From positions 62,001-126,000 of the forward strand of contig JAZBOS010000128.1 of the NCBI GenBank assembly GCA_036351255.1: DNA of 64,000 nt. The letters run 5' to 3'. The translations under genes were made by a program, and so were the position numbers. Each line of letters begins with the position of its first letter. The stretch's first letter is position 1. Shown one piece after another: positions 17,403 through 24,849 of the stretch. The notes under the pieces were generated by a model. That model was not told where the DNA came from. It saw only the letters and a program-made list of their open reading frames with translations, and ran no database searches. The DNA is from Bacteroides sp. GTDB lineage: Bacteria; Bacteroidota; Bacteroidia; Bacteroidales; UBA7960.

Positions 17403-18158
17403 TTAAATCCTTACCGGGATCCCTTTCTTTTTCAGAAAAGCTTTAATTTCGGCAATACTAAGCACCCCATAATGGAATATCCCTGCAGCCAGGGCAGCAT
17501 CCGCTTTTCCGGTGGTGAATGCCTCTTCAAAGTGCCCGGGATTGCCTGCGCCACCTGAAGCAATGACGGGAATGTTAATTTTTTCTGAGACTTCCCGGGT
17601 AATTTCCAGGGCGAACCCCTGGCGTGTTCCATCAGAAGTAAAGGAAGTCAGAAGAATCTCGCCTGCACCTCTTTCATAGCATGTTTTGGCCCAGGGAACT
17701 GCCAATAGCCCGGTGGAGCGGGTGCCGGCATGACTAACAACCTCCCAGCCCTTTTCAGTGAGTTGGGTATCAATAGCAACTACAACGCATTGTGAACCAA
17801 ACCTTTTGGCAAGTTCTGAAATAAGGCCATGATTAACAATGGCCGAAGTATTTATGGAAACTTTATCGGCCCCGGATGCCAGCAAAGTTTCAACCTGCTG
17901 TGGGGTATTGATACCTCCCCCCACAGTAAAGGGAATGCTTATGGCCTTTGCCACTTCCTTCACCACCTTAACAAATGTTTCGCGACCTTCCAGTGTAGCA
18001 GTAATGTCAAGGAGGGTGAGTTCGTCGGCCCCCTCTGCTGAATATATTCTTGAAAGTTCAACCGGGTCACCGGCATCCTGCAAATTTTGGAAATTTACAC
18101 CTTTAACGGTGCGGCCATTCTTAATGTCAAGACAGGGGATAATACGTTTGGTGAGCAT
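17403..18158 (-). CDS. hisF: Imidazole glycerol phosphate synthase cyclase subunit HisF
   Basis: 251 aa, the usual HisF length. Diagnostic sequences: LTKRIIPCLDIKNGRTVKGV with the catalytic Asp 11, TVGGGINTPQQVE, ADKVSINTSA, VVAIDTQ with the second catalytic Asp (about 130), GAGEILLTSFTSDGTRQG and IPVIASGGAGNP. With HisH it forms the heterodimer that converts PRFAR and ammonia to IGP and AICAR, joining histidine and purine synthesis. It is the last gene of the his operon, 81 bp after hisA, and ends 14 bp from the convergent BASS gene. Confidence 0.97.
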   Translation of the reverse strand: MLTKRIIPCLDIKNGRTVKGVNFQNLQDAGDPVELSRIYSAEGADELTLLDITATLEGRETFVKVVKEVAKAISIPFTVGGGINTPQQVETLLASGADKVSINTSAIVNHGLISELAKRFGSQCVVVAIDTQLTEKGWEVVSHAGTRSTGLLAVPWAKTCYERGAGEILLTSFTSDGTRQGFALEITREVSEKINIPVIASGGAGNPGHFEEAFTTGKADAALAAGIFHYGVLSIAEIKAFLKKKGIPVRI

Positions 18159-18239
18159 TGTTAATTTGTTTGGGGTTTAAAGTAGGAGCTCAAGGTGCAA
18201 GGGGAATATTCCCATCACTAAACATTGATTTACAATATG

Positions 18240-18947
18240 TTATGATGAAAATTTGATATTTCCTTCGTAAATGGCCTTACCCACAATGGCACCGCAGCAG
18301 CCTATCAGGTCGAGCTTTATTAGTTGTTCCTGTTCGGATACGCCTCCACTGGCGTTGAGCTTTATGCCGGGAAAGCGGTCAAGCAACTCTTTGTAAAGCT
18401 GGTATGATGGTTCTCCAAGGGTGCCATCGCGGTCGATGTCGGTGACAGTAAAGTATTGAAAACCTGATTTTAGCAGTTTTTCAATCACAGAAAATATTTC
18501 CAGTCCGGAGTCTTCTTGCCAGCCAGATATTTTTACCTTATTTTCAAGCACATCCACCGAGGCAATGAGGCTTTCAGCACCATAACGGGCGATCCACTCA
18601 GGGGCTTGTTCCATCTTTTTAATCAACAGGGTTCCCAGGTTTACTTGTTTTGCCCCCCGGTCTAATATTTCCCTGATATGCTGCTCTGAGCGAATTCCTC
18701 CACCAAAATCAACCTTAAGGTTTGTGCCCTGGCATATCTTTTCAAGCACACCCGAGTGCATGGGCTTGCCTGCTTGTGCGCCACTCAGGTCGACAAGGTG
18801 CAGGTGTTCAATGCCGGCCTCTTCAAAAATCCTGGCCTGCTTCAAGGGGTCGCTGTTATAAACCTTCTTATTGGCAAAGTCTCCTTTCGTGAGTCGCACG
18901 CATTGCCCATCGATAAGGTCAATGGCGGGTATTAGTTTTATTGACAT
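18240..18947 (-). CDS. hisA: ProFAR isomerase HisA
   Basis: 235 aa. A half-barrel relative of HisF with the HisA-type start IKLIPAIDLIDGQCVRLTKG (catalytic Asp 9), VDFGGGIRS, VNLGTLLI, FTVTDIDRDGTLGEPSYQLY (second catalytic Asp) and LNASGGVSEQEQL. It performs the Amadori isomerisation of ProFAR to PRFAR in histidine synthesis. It starts 3 bp after the hisH stop, indicating translational coupling. The C-terminus (AIVGKAIYEGNIKF) is complete. Confidence 0.97.
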   Translation of the reverse strand: MSIKLIPAIDLIDGQCVRLTKGDFANKKVYNSDPLKQARIFEEAGIEHLHLVDLSGAQAGKPMHSGVLEKICQGTNLKVDFGGGIRSEQHIREILDRGAKQVNLGTLLIKKMEQAPEWIARYGAESLIASVDVLENKVKISGWQEDSGLEIFSVIEKLLKSGFQYFTVTDIDRDGTLGEPSYQLYKELLDRFPGIKLNASGGVSEQEQLIKLDLIGCCGAIVGKAIYEGNIKFSS

Positions 18948-18950
18948 GGT

Positions 18951-19535
18951 CTAAAGATTAATGAAGTTTTGTAAAAGGCGCGAGCCTGTTTCTCCGCTTT
19001 TCTCAGGGTGAAACTGCACACCGAAGAAATTGTCTTTTTTTGCTGAAGTGGTGAAAGGTATTTCATAGACTGTTTTGGCCATGGTAACTGAACCCAGTTC
19101 TGCATAGTATCCGTGCACAAAATAAAAATAGCTGTTTTGGGGAATACCCAGGAAAAGCGGGTTGTCAATGAACTCAACTGTGTTCCAGCCCATATGGGGG
19201 ATCTTCTCGCTTATCTTAAATTGTTTAACCTGAAAATCGAACAGACCCAGACCTGTTGTAGGGCCTTCTTCCGATTCCATCCCAAGCAGTTGCATGCCTA
19301 AACAAATGCCCAGGACAGGTCTTTTGAAATCTTTGATAAATTGATCAAGGCCTCTCAGGGAAAGGTTTTCCATGGCATGGGTAGCGTGCCCAACTCCCGG
19401 GAAGATCAGTTTGTCGGCTTTTTGAAGGGCTTTCTTGTCATCACTGATAAAACTCTTCACACCCAGCCGATCAAGGGCGTTTTGCACAGAGGCTACATTG
19501 CCTGCGCCATAGGATACTATTCCAATGCTCATCAT
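18951..19535 (-). CDS. hisH: Imidazole glycerol phosphate synthase glutaminase subunit HisH
   Basis: 194 aa, a class I glutamine amidotransferase. Nucleophile Cys 78 in LGICLGMQLLG, the catalytic His and Glu in FGVQFHPEKSG (about 175-180), and the N-terminal SYGAGNVASVQNAL are typical of HisH. It hydrolyses glutamine and passes ammonia to HisF. The ORF opens with two consecutive Met codons; the second (19532) may be the true start. It lies 9 bp after hisNB and 3 bp before hisA. Confidence 0.97.
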   Translation of the reverse strand: MMSIGIVSYGAGNVASVQNALDRLGVKSFISDDKKALQKADKLIFPGVGHATHAMENLSLRGLDQFIKDFKRPVLGICLGMQLLGMESEEGPTTGLGLFDFQVKQFKISEKIPHMGWNTVEFIDNPLFLGIPQNSYFYFVHGYYAELGSVTMAKTVYEIPFTTSAKKDNFFGVQFHPEKSGETGSRLLQNFINL

Positions 19536-19544
19536 TTTTGGGTT

Positions 19545-20627
19545 TTAAATCACTCCTTTGGTGGTTGGTAGCTTGGTTCCTTCTTTCTTTATGGCTTGAC
19601 CCAGCGCTCTGGCAAAGGCTTTAAAAATGGCCTCGGCTTTGTGGTGTTCGTTTTTGCCTTTGGCTTTAATATGAATATTGGCGCCAAGGGTGTCGGCAAG
19701 GGAGCGGAAAAAATGGGGGAGGAGCTCAGTGGACATATCACCGATTTTTTCTCTTTTGAAGCGGGCTTTCCAAATAAAGTATGGCCTTCCTCCCAAATCG
19801 AGCAGCACTTTGGCCTGGCAATCGTCCATAGGCAGGGCAAAGCCATACCTGCCAATGCCAGCCTTATCGCCCAAAGCTTGCTTGAGGGCCAGGGCCAGGG
19901 TAATGGCCACATCTTCAGCACTGTGATGCTCATCAATGTGCAGGTCTCCTTGACAAACTACAGATAAACCCATTCCGGAGTGCCTTGCAATCTGCTCAAG
20001 CATATGATTCAGAAATCCTATGCCCGTATCTATTTTTCCTTCAATGGAACCGTCAAGATCAACGCTGACCGAAATATCAGTTTCTGAGGTCTTCCGCTGC
20101 ACAGTGGCCTTCCTTTTGGGCTTCAGAAAGTGATATATATCCTCCCAGCTTTGGGTGGTCAGCACGGCCTCCGCTGAAGGCTCACCGTTAAAGAAAATGG
20201 GGCGGGCGCCCAGATTAAGAGCTAGTTGGATATCGGTTTTCCGGTCACCGATCACATAGGATTCGGCCAGGTTGTAATCCCCATCAAGATATTTGCCAAA
20301 CATATCAGTGCCGGGCTTCCGGGAAGGGAGCTTATCTTCATCAAAGGATCGGTCAATCAGGATGTCAGAGAAAGCAATTCCTTCGCCTTCCAGGGTTTTC
20401 AGCAGGAGTTGCTGAGGTCCGGTGAAGCTGTCTTCAGGAAAAGATGATGTCCCCAGCCCATCCTGATTGGTAGCCATAATAAACTCATAATCCAGCTCCC
20501 TGGCAATACGACCCAGCCAGGTAAAAACACCAGGCAAAAATTCAAGCTTTTCGAAAGAATCAATTTGGTAATCAGCGGGTTCCTTTATCAGGGTGCCGTC
20601 GCGGTCTATGATTAGAAGTTTCTTCAT
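19545..20627 (-). CDS. hisB: Bifunctional histidinol-phosphatase / imidazoleglycerol-phosphate dehydratase HisNB
   Basis: 360 aa from the ATG at 20627 (MKKLLIIDRDGTLI); the upstream in-frame codons overlap hisC and look unlike the family. Residues 1-170 are the HAD-type histidinol-phosphate phosphatase with DRDGTLI (nucleophile Asp 8), FIMATNQDG and SYVIGDRKTDIQLA. Residues about 180-360 are the dehydratase with GIGFLNHMLEQIARHSG and DEHHSAEDVAITLA, plus the second metal motif NEHHKAEAIFKAFARAL. The two activities are fused as in E. coli HisB. It removes the phosphate late in the pathway and dehydrates IGP earlier. It starts 10 bp after hisC. Confidence 0.95.
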   Translation of the reverse strand: MKKLLIIDRDGTLIKEPADYQIDSFEKLEFLPGVFTWLGRIARELDYEFIMATNQDGLGTSSFPEDSFTGPQQLLLKTLEGEGIAFSDILIDRSFDEDKLPSRKPGTDMFGKYLDGDYNLAESYVIGDRKTDIQLALNLGARPIFFNGEPSAEAVLTTQSWEDIYHFLKPKRKATVQRKTSETDISVSVDLDGSIEGKIDTGIGFLNHMLEQIARHSGMGLSVVCQGDLHIDEHHSAEDVAITLALALKQALGDKAGIGRYGFALPMDDCQAKVLLDLGGRPYFIWKARFKREKIGDMSTELLPHFFRSLADTLGANIHIKAKGKNEHHKAEAIFKAFARALGQAIKKEGTKLPTTKGVI

Positions 20628-20637
20628 TTCCGGATGG

Positions 20638-21681
20638 TTAGAAATTTTTAAGGGCATTTATCAATGTTTGGTTTTCAGTTTCAGAGCCTATGGTAATGCG
20701 AAGACAGCCTGCACAACCCGGTTGGGTGCTGCGGTCGCGCACAATTATGCCTTTTCCTGTCAGATATTGATATATTTTATCGCTTTCGGGAAACTTTACT
20801 AACAAGAAATTGGCTGAAGAAGGAAATACTTCCTCCACAAAAGGGAATTTCGAGAGGCATTCTGAAAGCAAACCACGCTGTTCAATGATTTCTTCAACTC
20901 TTTGTCGAATGACCGGGGTTTGGGTTAATGCGATTATTGCTGCTTCAATGGAAGGCTTGCCAATGTTGTAAGGGAACTTCACCCTGTTCATAACCTGAAT
21001 GATCTCAGGCGAAGAAAATGCCATCCCAATACGGGCCCCGGCAAGTCCCCAGGCTTTTGACAGGGTCTGCAATACCACCAGGTTGGGGTAGAGGTCGATC
21101 CAGGGCAGAACAGACTGCTCAGGGCAAAAATCAACATAAGCTTCATCCACTACCACAATCCCTTTTGATTCCTCAATGATTTGCCTGATCATTTCAGGGC
21201 TTTGCACATTGCCTGTAGGGTTGTTGGGGTTGCAGATAAAAGTCAGCTTAGGGCTTCCAGCCTTGTTTTTTTCTTCAAAGTCATTCAGGTTAATGCTGAA
21301 ATGCTCATCCAGCAACGACTCGATAACCAACACATCATTTACGGCGGAGCAAACGCCATACATACCATACGTTGGAGGAAACACCATTGCTTTGTCTTTT
21401 CCAGGCATACAAAATATTCTGAAAAGAAGGTCCACGGCTTCGTCGCTGCCATTGCCAATGAAGATGCGGTCAGAATCTATTCCTTTAGCCCGACTTATTT
21501 GATTTCTTAGATCCGGTTGCAAAGGCGATGGGTAACGGTTAATGCCTGGCATCAGCCCCGGAGGTGCCTCAGGATTTTCGTTTGCATCGAGCCATACAGA
21601 ACCTTCCCCTTCAAACTCATCGCGTGCCGAGGAGTAAGGTTTCAGTGAGCGGATATTGGGTCGTAACAGGTTTTCAATCAT
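20638..21681 (-). CDS. hisC: Histidinol-phosphate aminotransferase HisC
   Basis: 347 aa, class I/II PLP aminotransferase. Visible: VWLDANENPEAPPG and INRYPSPLQPDLR near the N-terminus (substrate-phosphate side), IFIGNGSDEAVDLLFR, LTFICNPNNPTGN, VVVDEAYVDFCPEQS, and the PLP lysine in QTLSKAWGLAGARIG (about residue 209). It converts imidazole acetol phosphate to histidinol phosphate using glutamate. It starts 15 bp after the hisD stop, in the operon order D-C-B. Confidence 0.96.
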   Translation of the reverse strand: MIENLLRPNIRSLKPYSSARDEFEGEGSVWLDANENPEAPPGLMPGINRYPSPLQPDLRNQISRAKGIDSDRIFIGNGSDEAVDLLFRIFCMPGKDKAMVFPPTYGMYGVCSAVNDVLVIESLLDEHFSINLNDFEEKNKAGSPKLTFICNPNNPTGNVQSPEMIRQIIEESKGIVVVDEAYVDFCPEQSVLPWIDLYPNLVVLQTLSKAWGLAGARIGMAFSSPEIIQVMNRVKFPYNIGKPSIEAAIIALTQTPVIRQRVEEIIEQRGLLSECLSKFPFVEEVFPSSANFLLVKFPESDKIYQYLTGKGIIVRDRSTQPGCAGCLRITIGSETENQTLINALKNF

Positions 21682-21696
21682 AACTACAGAGTTGAA

Positions 21697-22962
21697 CTAA
21701 TCAGGGTTTTGTCTTACCTCAACAGCGCGTGCATGGGCTTCAAGGCCTTCGGCTCGAGCCAAAAGGCTGGTTGCCCCGGCCAGGCGCTCCAGCCCTTCGC
21801 GGGTGGCTTCCTGAAATGTGATTGTTTTCATAAAACTAAGCAGGTTCACCCCGCTCCAGTTGCGTGCAAAGCCCGAAGTGGGCAGGGTATGGTTGGTGCC
21901 GCTGCTATAGTCTCCCAGGGATTCGGGCGTGAAATGCCCCATAAAAACGGAACCGGCGTTCTCCACTTTAGGTTGTAAGGCTGCCGGGTTCTTTACCGCC
22001 AGAATGAGGTGCTCAGGTGCATACTCGTTGCTGATCTCAATGGCTTCTGATAGGTCTTTTACCAGGATTGCGGTGCTTTTTTCCAGGCAGGCTGCGGCTA
22101 TTTCGCGACGTGGAAGGGTGGAGAGTTGCTTGTTTACCTCGTTCATGGAGGCCGTCATTATTTCTTCACTGGTGGTCAGCAAAACCACCTGGCTGTCAGT
22201 TCCATGTTCCGCCTGTGAGAGCAAATCGGCAGCCACAAAGGAGGGATTGGCACTCTCATCGGCGATGACCAGCACCTCGGAAGGCCCGGCAGGCATATCG
22301 ATGGGTATTCCCATGGCACCAAGCTGCACCTTAGCCTCGGTAACATAGCGGTTGCCAGGTCCAAATATCTTATCAACCTTTGGTACGGTTTGTGTTCCGA
22401 AGGCCATGGCAGCAATGGCCTGCGCCCCACCCAGCCTGAAGACACGGGCATTAAATAGGCTTAACGTGTAAAGTAATTCGGCCGCAGGCTCTGGGGGTGT
22501 GCAAATGATCAGTTCTTTACAGCCTGCAACCAAGGCCGGCACAGCCAGCATCAGCACTGTGCTCAACAAGGGTGCTGTACCACCCGGAATATACAACCCA
22601 ACCCTTTGGAGTGGCCTGAACTGCATACTGCAGAATACGCCAGGCTGGGTAACCAGGCTAATGTCTGCCGGCATTTGTGCTGCATGAAAGCGCTCAATGT
22701 TCTGCCTGGCAAGCGCTATGGCATCTTTCAGGTCCTGGGTTACCAATTCTGAAGCTGCATTCATTTCAGCTTTTGTAACTTCCAGATTATTTCCTGAAAA
22801 CCGGTCAAGTTCTCTGCTAAGTTGAAAAAGTGATTCGTCTCCTCCGGTCTGCACCTGTCTGATAATGTCCTGCACCCGTTGCCGTAAAATGGGATCATGC
22901 TGCAAGGGCCGTTGCAGGTTTTGCGCCAATTTTTCTTTTGAGTGATATTTAAGAATGCTCAT
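21697..22962 (-). CDS. hisD: Histidinol dehydrogenase HisD
   Basis: 421 aa, near the usual 430. Signatures include RVGLYIPGGTAPLLSTVLML, AGCKELIICTPP, VDKIFGPGNRYVTEAK, PAGPSEVLVIADESANP, DLLSQAEHGTDSQ (zinc and substrate ligands), NEYAPEHLIL and SLGDYSSGTNHTLPTSGFAR. It carries out the last two oxidations, L-histidinol to L-histidine, with NAD and zinc. It follows hisIE after 41 bp and precedes hisC by 15 bp. Confidence 0.97.
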   Translation of the reverse strand: MSILKYHSKEKLAQNLQRPLQHDPILRQRVQDIIRQVQTGGDESLFQLSRELDRFSGNNLEVTKAEMNAASELVTQDLKDAIALARQNIERFHAAQMPADISLVTQPGVFCSMQFRPLQRVGLYIPGGTAPLLSTVLMLAVPALVAGCKELIICTPPEPAAELLYTLSLFNARVFRLGGAQAIAAMAFGTQTVPKVDKIFGPGNRYVTEAKVQLGAMGIPIDMPAGPSEVLVIADESANPSFVAADLLSQAEHGTDSQVVLLTTSEEIMTASMNEVNKQLSTLPRREIAAACLEKSTAILVKDLSEAIEISNEYAPEHLILAVKNPAALQPKVENAGSVFMGHFTPESLGDYSSGTNHTLPTSGFARNWSGVNLLSFMKTITFQEATREGLERLAGATSLLARAEGLEAHARAVEVRQNPD

Positions 22963-23003
22963 TTTATTAACTTGTTTTTGTGTTCTAATACGCTTTGGGC
23001 TTT

Positions 23004-23645
23004 TTATTGCTTTGGCATCAGGGCTTCTTTGTGTCTAAGGGCAAGCACCCGGCCGATATCGTCCATTCGCAGGTTGCGGGCCGCTAGAAGAACTTGCAGG
23101 TGATAAACCAGGTCAGCAGCCTCATCCAAAAAGCGCTCGCTGTCAGGGTTGTCGGCTTCCATTGCCAGCTCAACGGCTTCTTCCCCCACTTTTTTGGCCG
23201 CTTTTCGCGGACCGCCAGCGAGTAAGCGAGCCGTATAACTCTCCTGTCCGCCGGTTTCCCGGCGCGACTCGATGACGGCCTCCAGCTTTTTCAGAAAACC
23301 CATATCGGCTTCATTCTTTTCGTTGAAACAGGTATCCTGGCCGGTATGGCAAACAGGTCCATCAGGAAGGGCTTTTATAAGCAGGGTGTCGTTGTCACAA
23401 TCGGGAATAATTTCCAAAACATGCAAGAAATTGCCCGAGCTTTCGCCTTTGGTCCATAGCTTTTTCCGGCTGCGGCTAAAAAAGGTTACCAGACCACTTG
23501 CAACAGTCTTTTCTAATGCCTCAGGATTCATGAATCCTACCATTAGCAGTTTATTCGTCATTGCATCCTGCACCACGGCAGGGAGCAGACCGGATAGTTT
23601 TTCGTAGTCCGGATTAAGGGGTGTCAGTGTTATCATTGTTGTCAT
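23004..23645 (-). CDS. hisI: Bifunctional PR-AMP cyclohydrolase / PR-ATP pyrophosphatase HisIE
   Basis: 213 aa, the standard HisIE fusion size. The HisI part (about 1-120) shows LMVGFMNPEALEKT, SRSRKKLWTKGESSGN, IIPDCDNDTLLIKA and GPVCHTGQDTCF with the zinc cysteines. The HisE part (about 125-213) has LEAVIESRR, SYTARLLAGG and KKVGEEAVELAMEA with the metal-binding acidic residues, then DEAADLVYHLQVLL. It catalyses the second and third steps of histidine synthesis. Its place directly after hisG and before hisD is unusual: in enteric operons and many Bacteroidota hisIE is the last gene. A start at Met 4 (23636) is also possible. Confidence 0.96.
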   Translation of the reverse strand: MTTMITLTPLNPDYEKLSGLLPAVVQDAMTNKLLMVGFMNPEALEKTVASGLVTFFSRSRKKLWTKGESSGNFLHVLEIIPDCDNDTLLIKALPDGPVCHTGQDTCFNEKNEADMGFLKKLEAVIESRRETGGQESYTARLLAGGPRKAAKKVGEEAVELAMEADNPDSERFLDEAADLVYHLQVLLAARNLRMDDIGRVLALRHKEALMPKQ

Positions 23646-23723
23646 TGTTTTCAGGTTGTCATTGTTGTATGGTTAAGATCTAGTCAATTCTATAATGAGG
23701 TTATGATACCTCAATTCAAATAA

Positions 23724-23749
23724 GTACTCTAAATCATTCTTTAGAGTAC
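23724..23749. repeat. Inverted repeat overlapping the hisG stop codon
   Basis: GTACTCTAAA and TTTAGAGTAC (10 bp each, exact) flank a six-base loop. The hisG stop codon (23741-23743) lies in one arm. No U-tract follows on the minus strand, so it is not a standard terminator; it may protect or partly separate the hisG message from the rest of the operon. Confidence 0.6.
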
Positions 23750-24604
23750 CATTTTTTCAATGGGTACCACCAGAATTCCTTCGGCCCCGGCTTCCTTCAG
23801 GTTGTCAATGACTTCCCAAAAGTCGTCTTCGCTGACGACGGAATGCAAGGATGCCCAGCCTTTCTGTGCCAGGGGAAGAATCGTCGGACTTTTCATCCCG
23901 GGGATCAGTGAAATAATCTTGTCGAGTTTATCTTCGGGTGCGTTGAGCAGGATGTATTTGTTGCGTCGGGCTTTTTGCACGGCTTCCATGCGAAAAGTCA
24001 GCTTATTTAACAAGGTCTCTTTTTCTTGCGATAGCTTGGGATTGGCGATCAGCACGGCCTCACTTTTCATGATGACTTCCACTTCCTCCAGGCCATTACT
24101 AAGCAAGGTCCCGCCACTGCTCACGATCTCGAAAATGGCATCGGCCAGTCCAATTCCAGGGGCGATTTCCACCGAACCGCTGATGGGATGGATCTCGGCA
24201 GTGATCTTATTTTCTGCAAGGAAGTCTTCAAGAATGGCAGGGTAGGAGGTGGCAATTCGTTTGCCTTGCAGATAGCTGCGGCCGGTGTATTCGGCATTAC
24301 GGGGCACAGCCACTGAAAGGCGACAGCGCGAAAATCCAAGATTACGAATGACATCCACTGATTTTTTCTTCTCCAGCACCTCGTTCATTCCCAGAATGCC
24401 TATATCAGCTACCCCATCAGCCACATACTGGGGTATGTCATCGTCTCTTAGCAGCAGTATTTCCATAGGGAAGCCCTCGGCTACGGCCTTGAACTGGTTG
24501 TTGCCGTTGCTGACTTTAATACCGCATAGCTTCAGCAGATCTTTTGATCCATCGCTCAGGCGTCCGCTTTTTTGTATTGCAAGGGTTAGTTTTTGTGTTT
24601 TCAT
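23741..24604 (-). CDS. hisG: ATP phosphoribosyltransferase HisG (long form)
   Basis: 287 aa, the long hexameric form with its own C-terminal regulatory domain, so no HisZ partner is needed. N-terminal catalytic part: LTLAIQKSGRLSDGSKDLL, VADGVADIGILGMNEV, CRLSVAVPRN, KRIATSYPAILEDF and the PRPP loop ISGSVEIAPGIGLADAIFEIVSSG in two stretches. The ACT-like regulatory part begins near residue 215 (LLNAPEDKLDKIISLIPGMKSPTILPL). It makes PR-ATP from ATP and PRPP, the committed, feedback-inhibited step. It is the first enzyme gene of the operon, about 98 nt downstream of the leader peptide stop, directly behind the attenuator. Confidence 0.97.
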   Translation of the reverse strand: MKTQKLTLAIQKSGRLSDGSKDLLKLCGIKVSNGNNQFKAVAEGFPMEILLLRDDDIPQYVADGVADIGILGMNEVLEKKKSVDVIRNLGFSRCRLSVAVPRNAEYTGRSYLQGKRIATSYPAILEDFLAENKITAEIHPISGSVEIAPGIGLADAIFEIVSSGGTLLSNGLEEVEVIMKSEAVLIANPKLSQEKETLLNKLTFRMEAVQKARRNKYILLNAPEDKLDKIISLIPGMKSPTILPLAQKGWASLHSVVSEDDFWEVIDNLKEAGAEGILVVPIEKMVL

Positions 24605-24632
24605 TGGGTATTATTTCTTTCTTGTTTAAGAT

Positions 24633-24672
24633 AAAAAAACCGGGGAACTGCCTTTGACTGGCAGTTCCCCGG
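24633..24672 (-). terminator. his operon transcription attenuator (intrinsic terminator)
   Basis: On the minus strand CCGGGGAACTGCC (24672-24660), a 7-nt loop, then GGCAGTTCCCCGG (24652-24640) form a 13-bp perfect stem followed by seven U (24639-24633). It lies between the His-rich leader peptide and hisG, inside the operon's leader. Competing pairs are visible upstream: TATAGGTT (24711-24704) can pair with AACCTATA in the leader coding region (24774-24767), while the overlapping GGTTAAT (24707-24701) can pair with ATTAACC (24686-24680); CAGTTC (24694-24689) is complementary to GAACTG in the 5' arm of the terminator. Confidence 0.9.
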
Positions 24673-24701
24673 GATAATGGGTTAATTAGAACTGTATGCT
24701 A

Positions 24702-24785
24702 TTAACCTATACCAATTGCGGACCACCACTCGCGTAGTTGTGAATGGTGATGATGGTGCAGCGTGCTATAGGTTGAGTTTCTCAT
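24702..24785 (-). CDS. hisL: Histidine operon leader peptide HisL
   Basis: 27 codons plus TAA. The peptide begins MRNSTYSTL, continues with five consecutive histidines (residues 10-14; CAC CAT CAT CAC CAT), and ends WWSAIGIG. It is followed 29 bp later by a strong intrinsic terminator and then hisG, which is the classical layout of ribosome-mediated attenuation: when charged histidyl-tRNA is scarce the ribosome stalls in the His run and the terminator is avoided. It is not homologous in sequence to the enteric HisL beyond the His run. A TATTTTTG element at 24842-24835 could be the -7 box of the operon promoter, but I see no good -33 box, which would lie in the 3' end of the upstream gene. Confidence 0.9.
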   Translation of the reverse strand: MRNSTYSTLHHHHHSQLREWWSAIGIG

Positions 24786-24849
24786 TTTTGCGTTTGTATT
24801 TAAACAGATTGCAAAGGAAATTGTTTTTTCAATACAAAAATATTTTTTT

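Noticed and set aside
23639-23666. Direct repeat GTTGTCATTGTT at the hisIE start
   Set aside because: Two short copies 16 bp apart in a low-complexity stretch; no sign of function beyond chance slippage.
24835-24842. Promoter of the his operon
   Set aside because: A TAnnTTTG match is present, but no -33 box fits at 19-22 bp, so it is mentioned under hisL and not listed as a separate feature.
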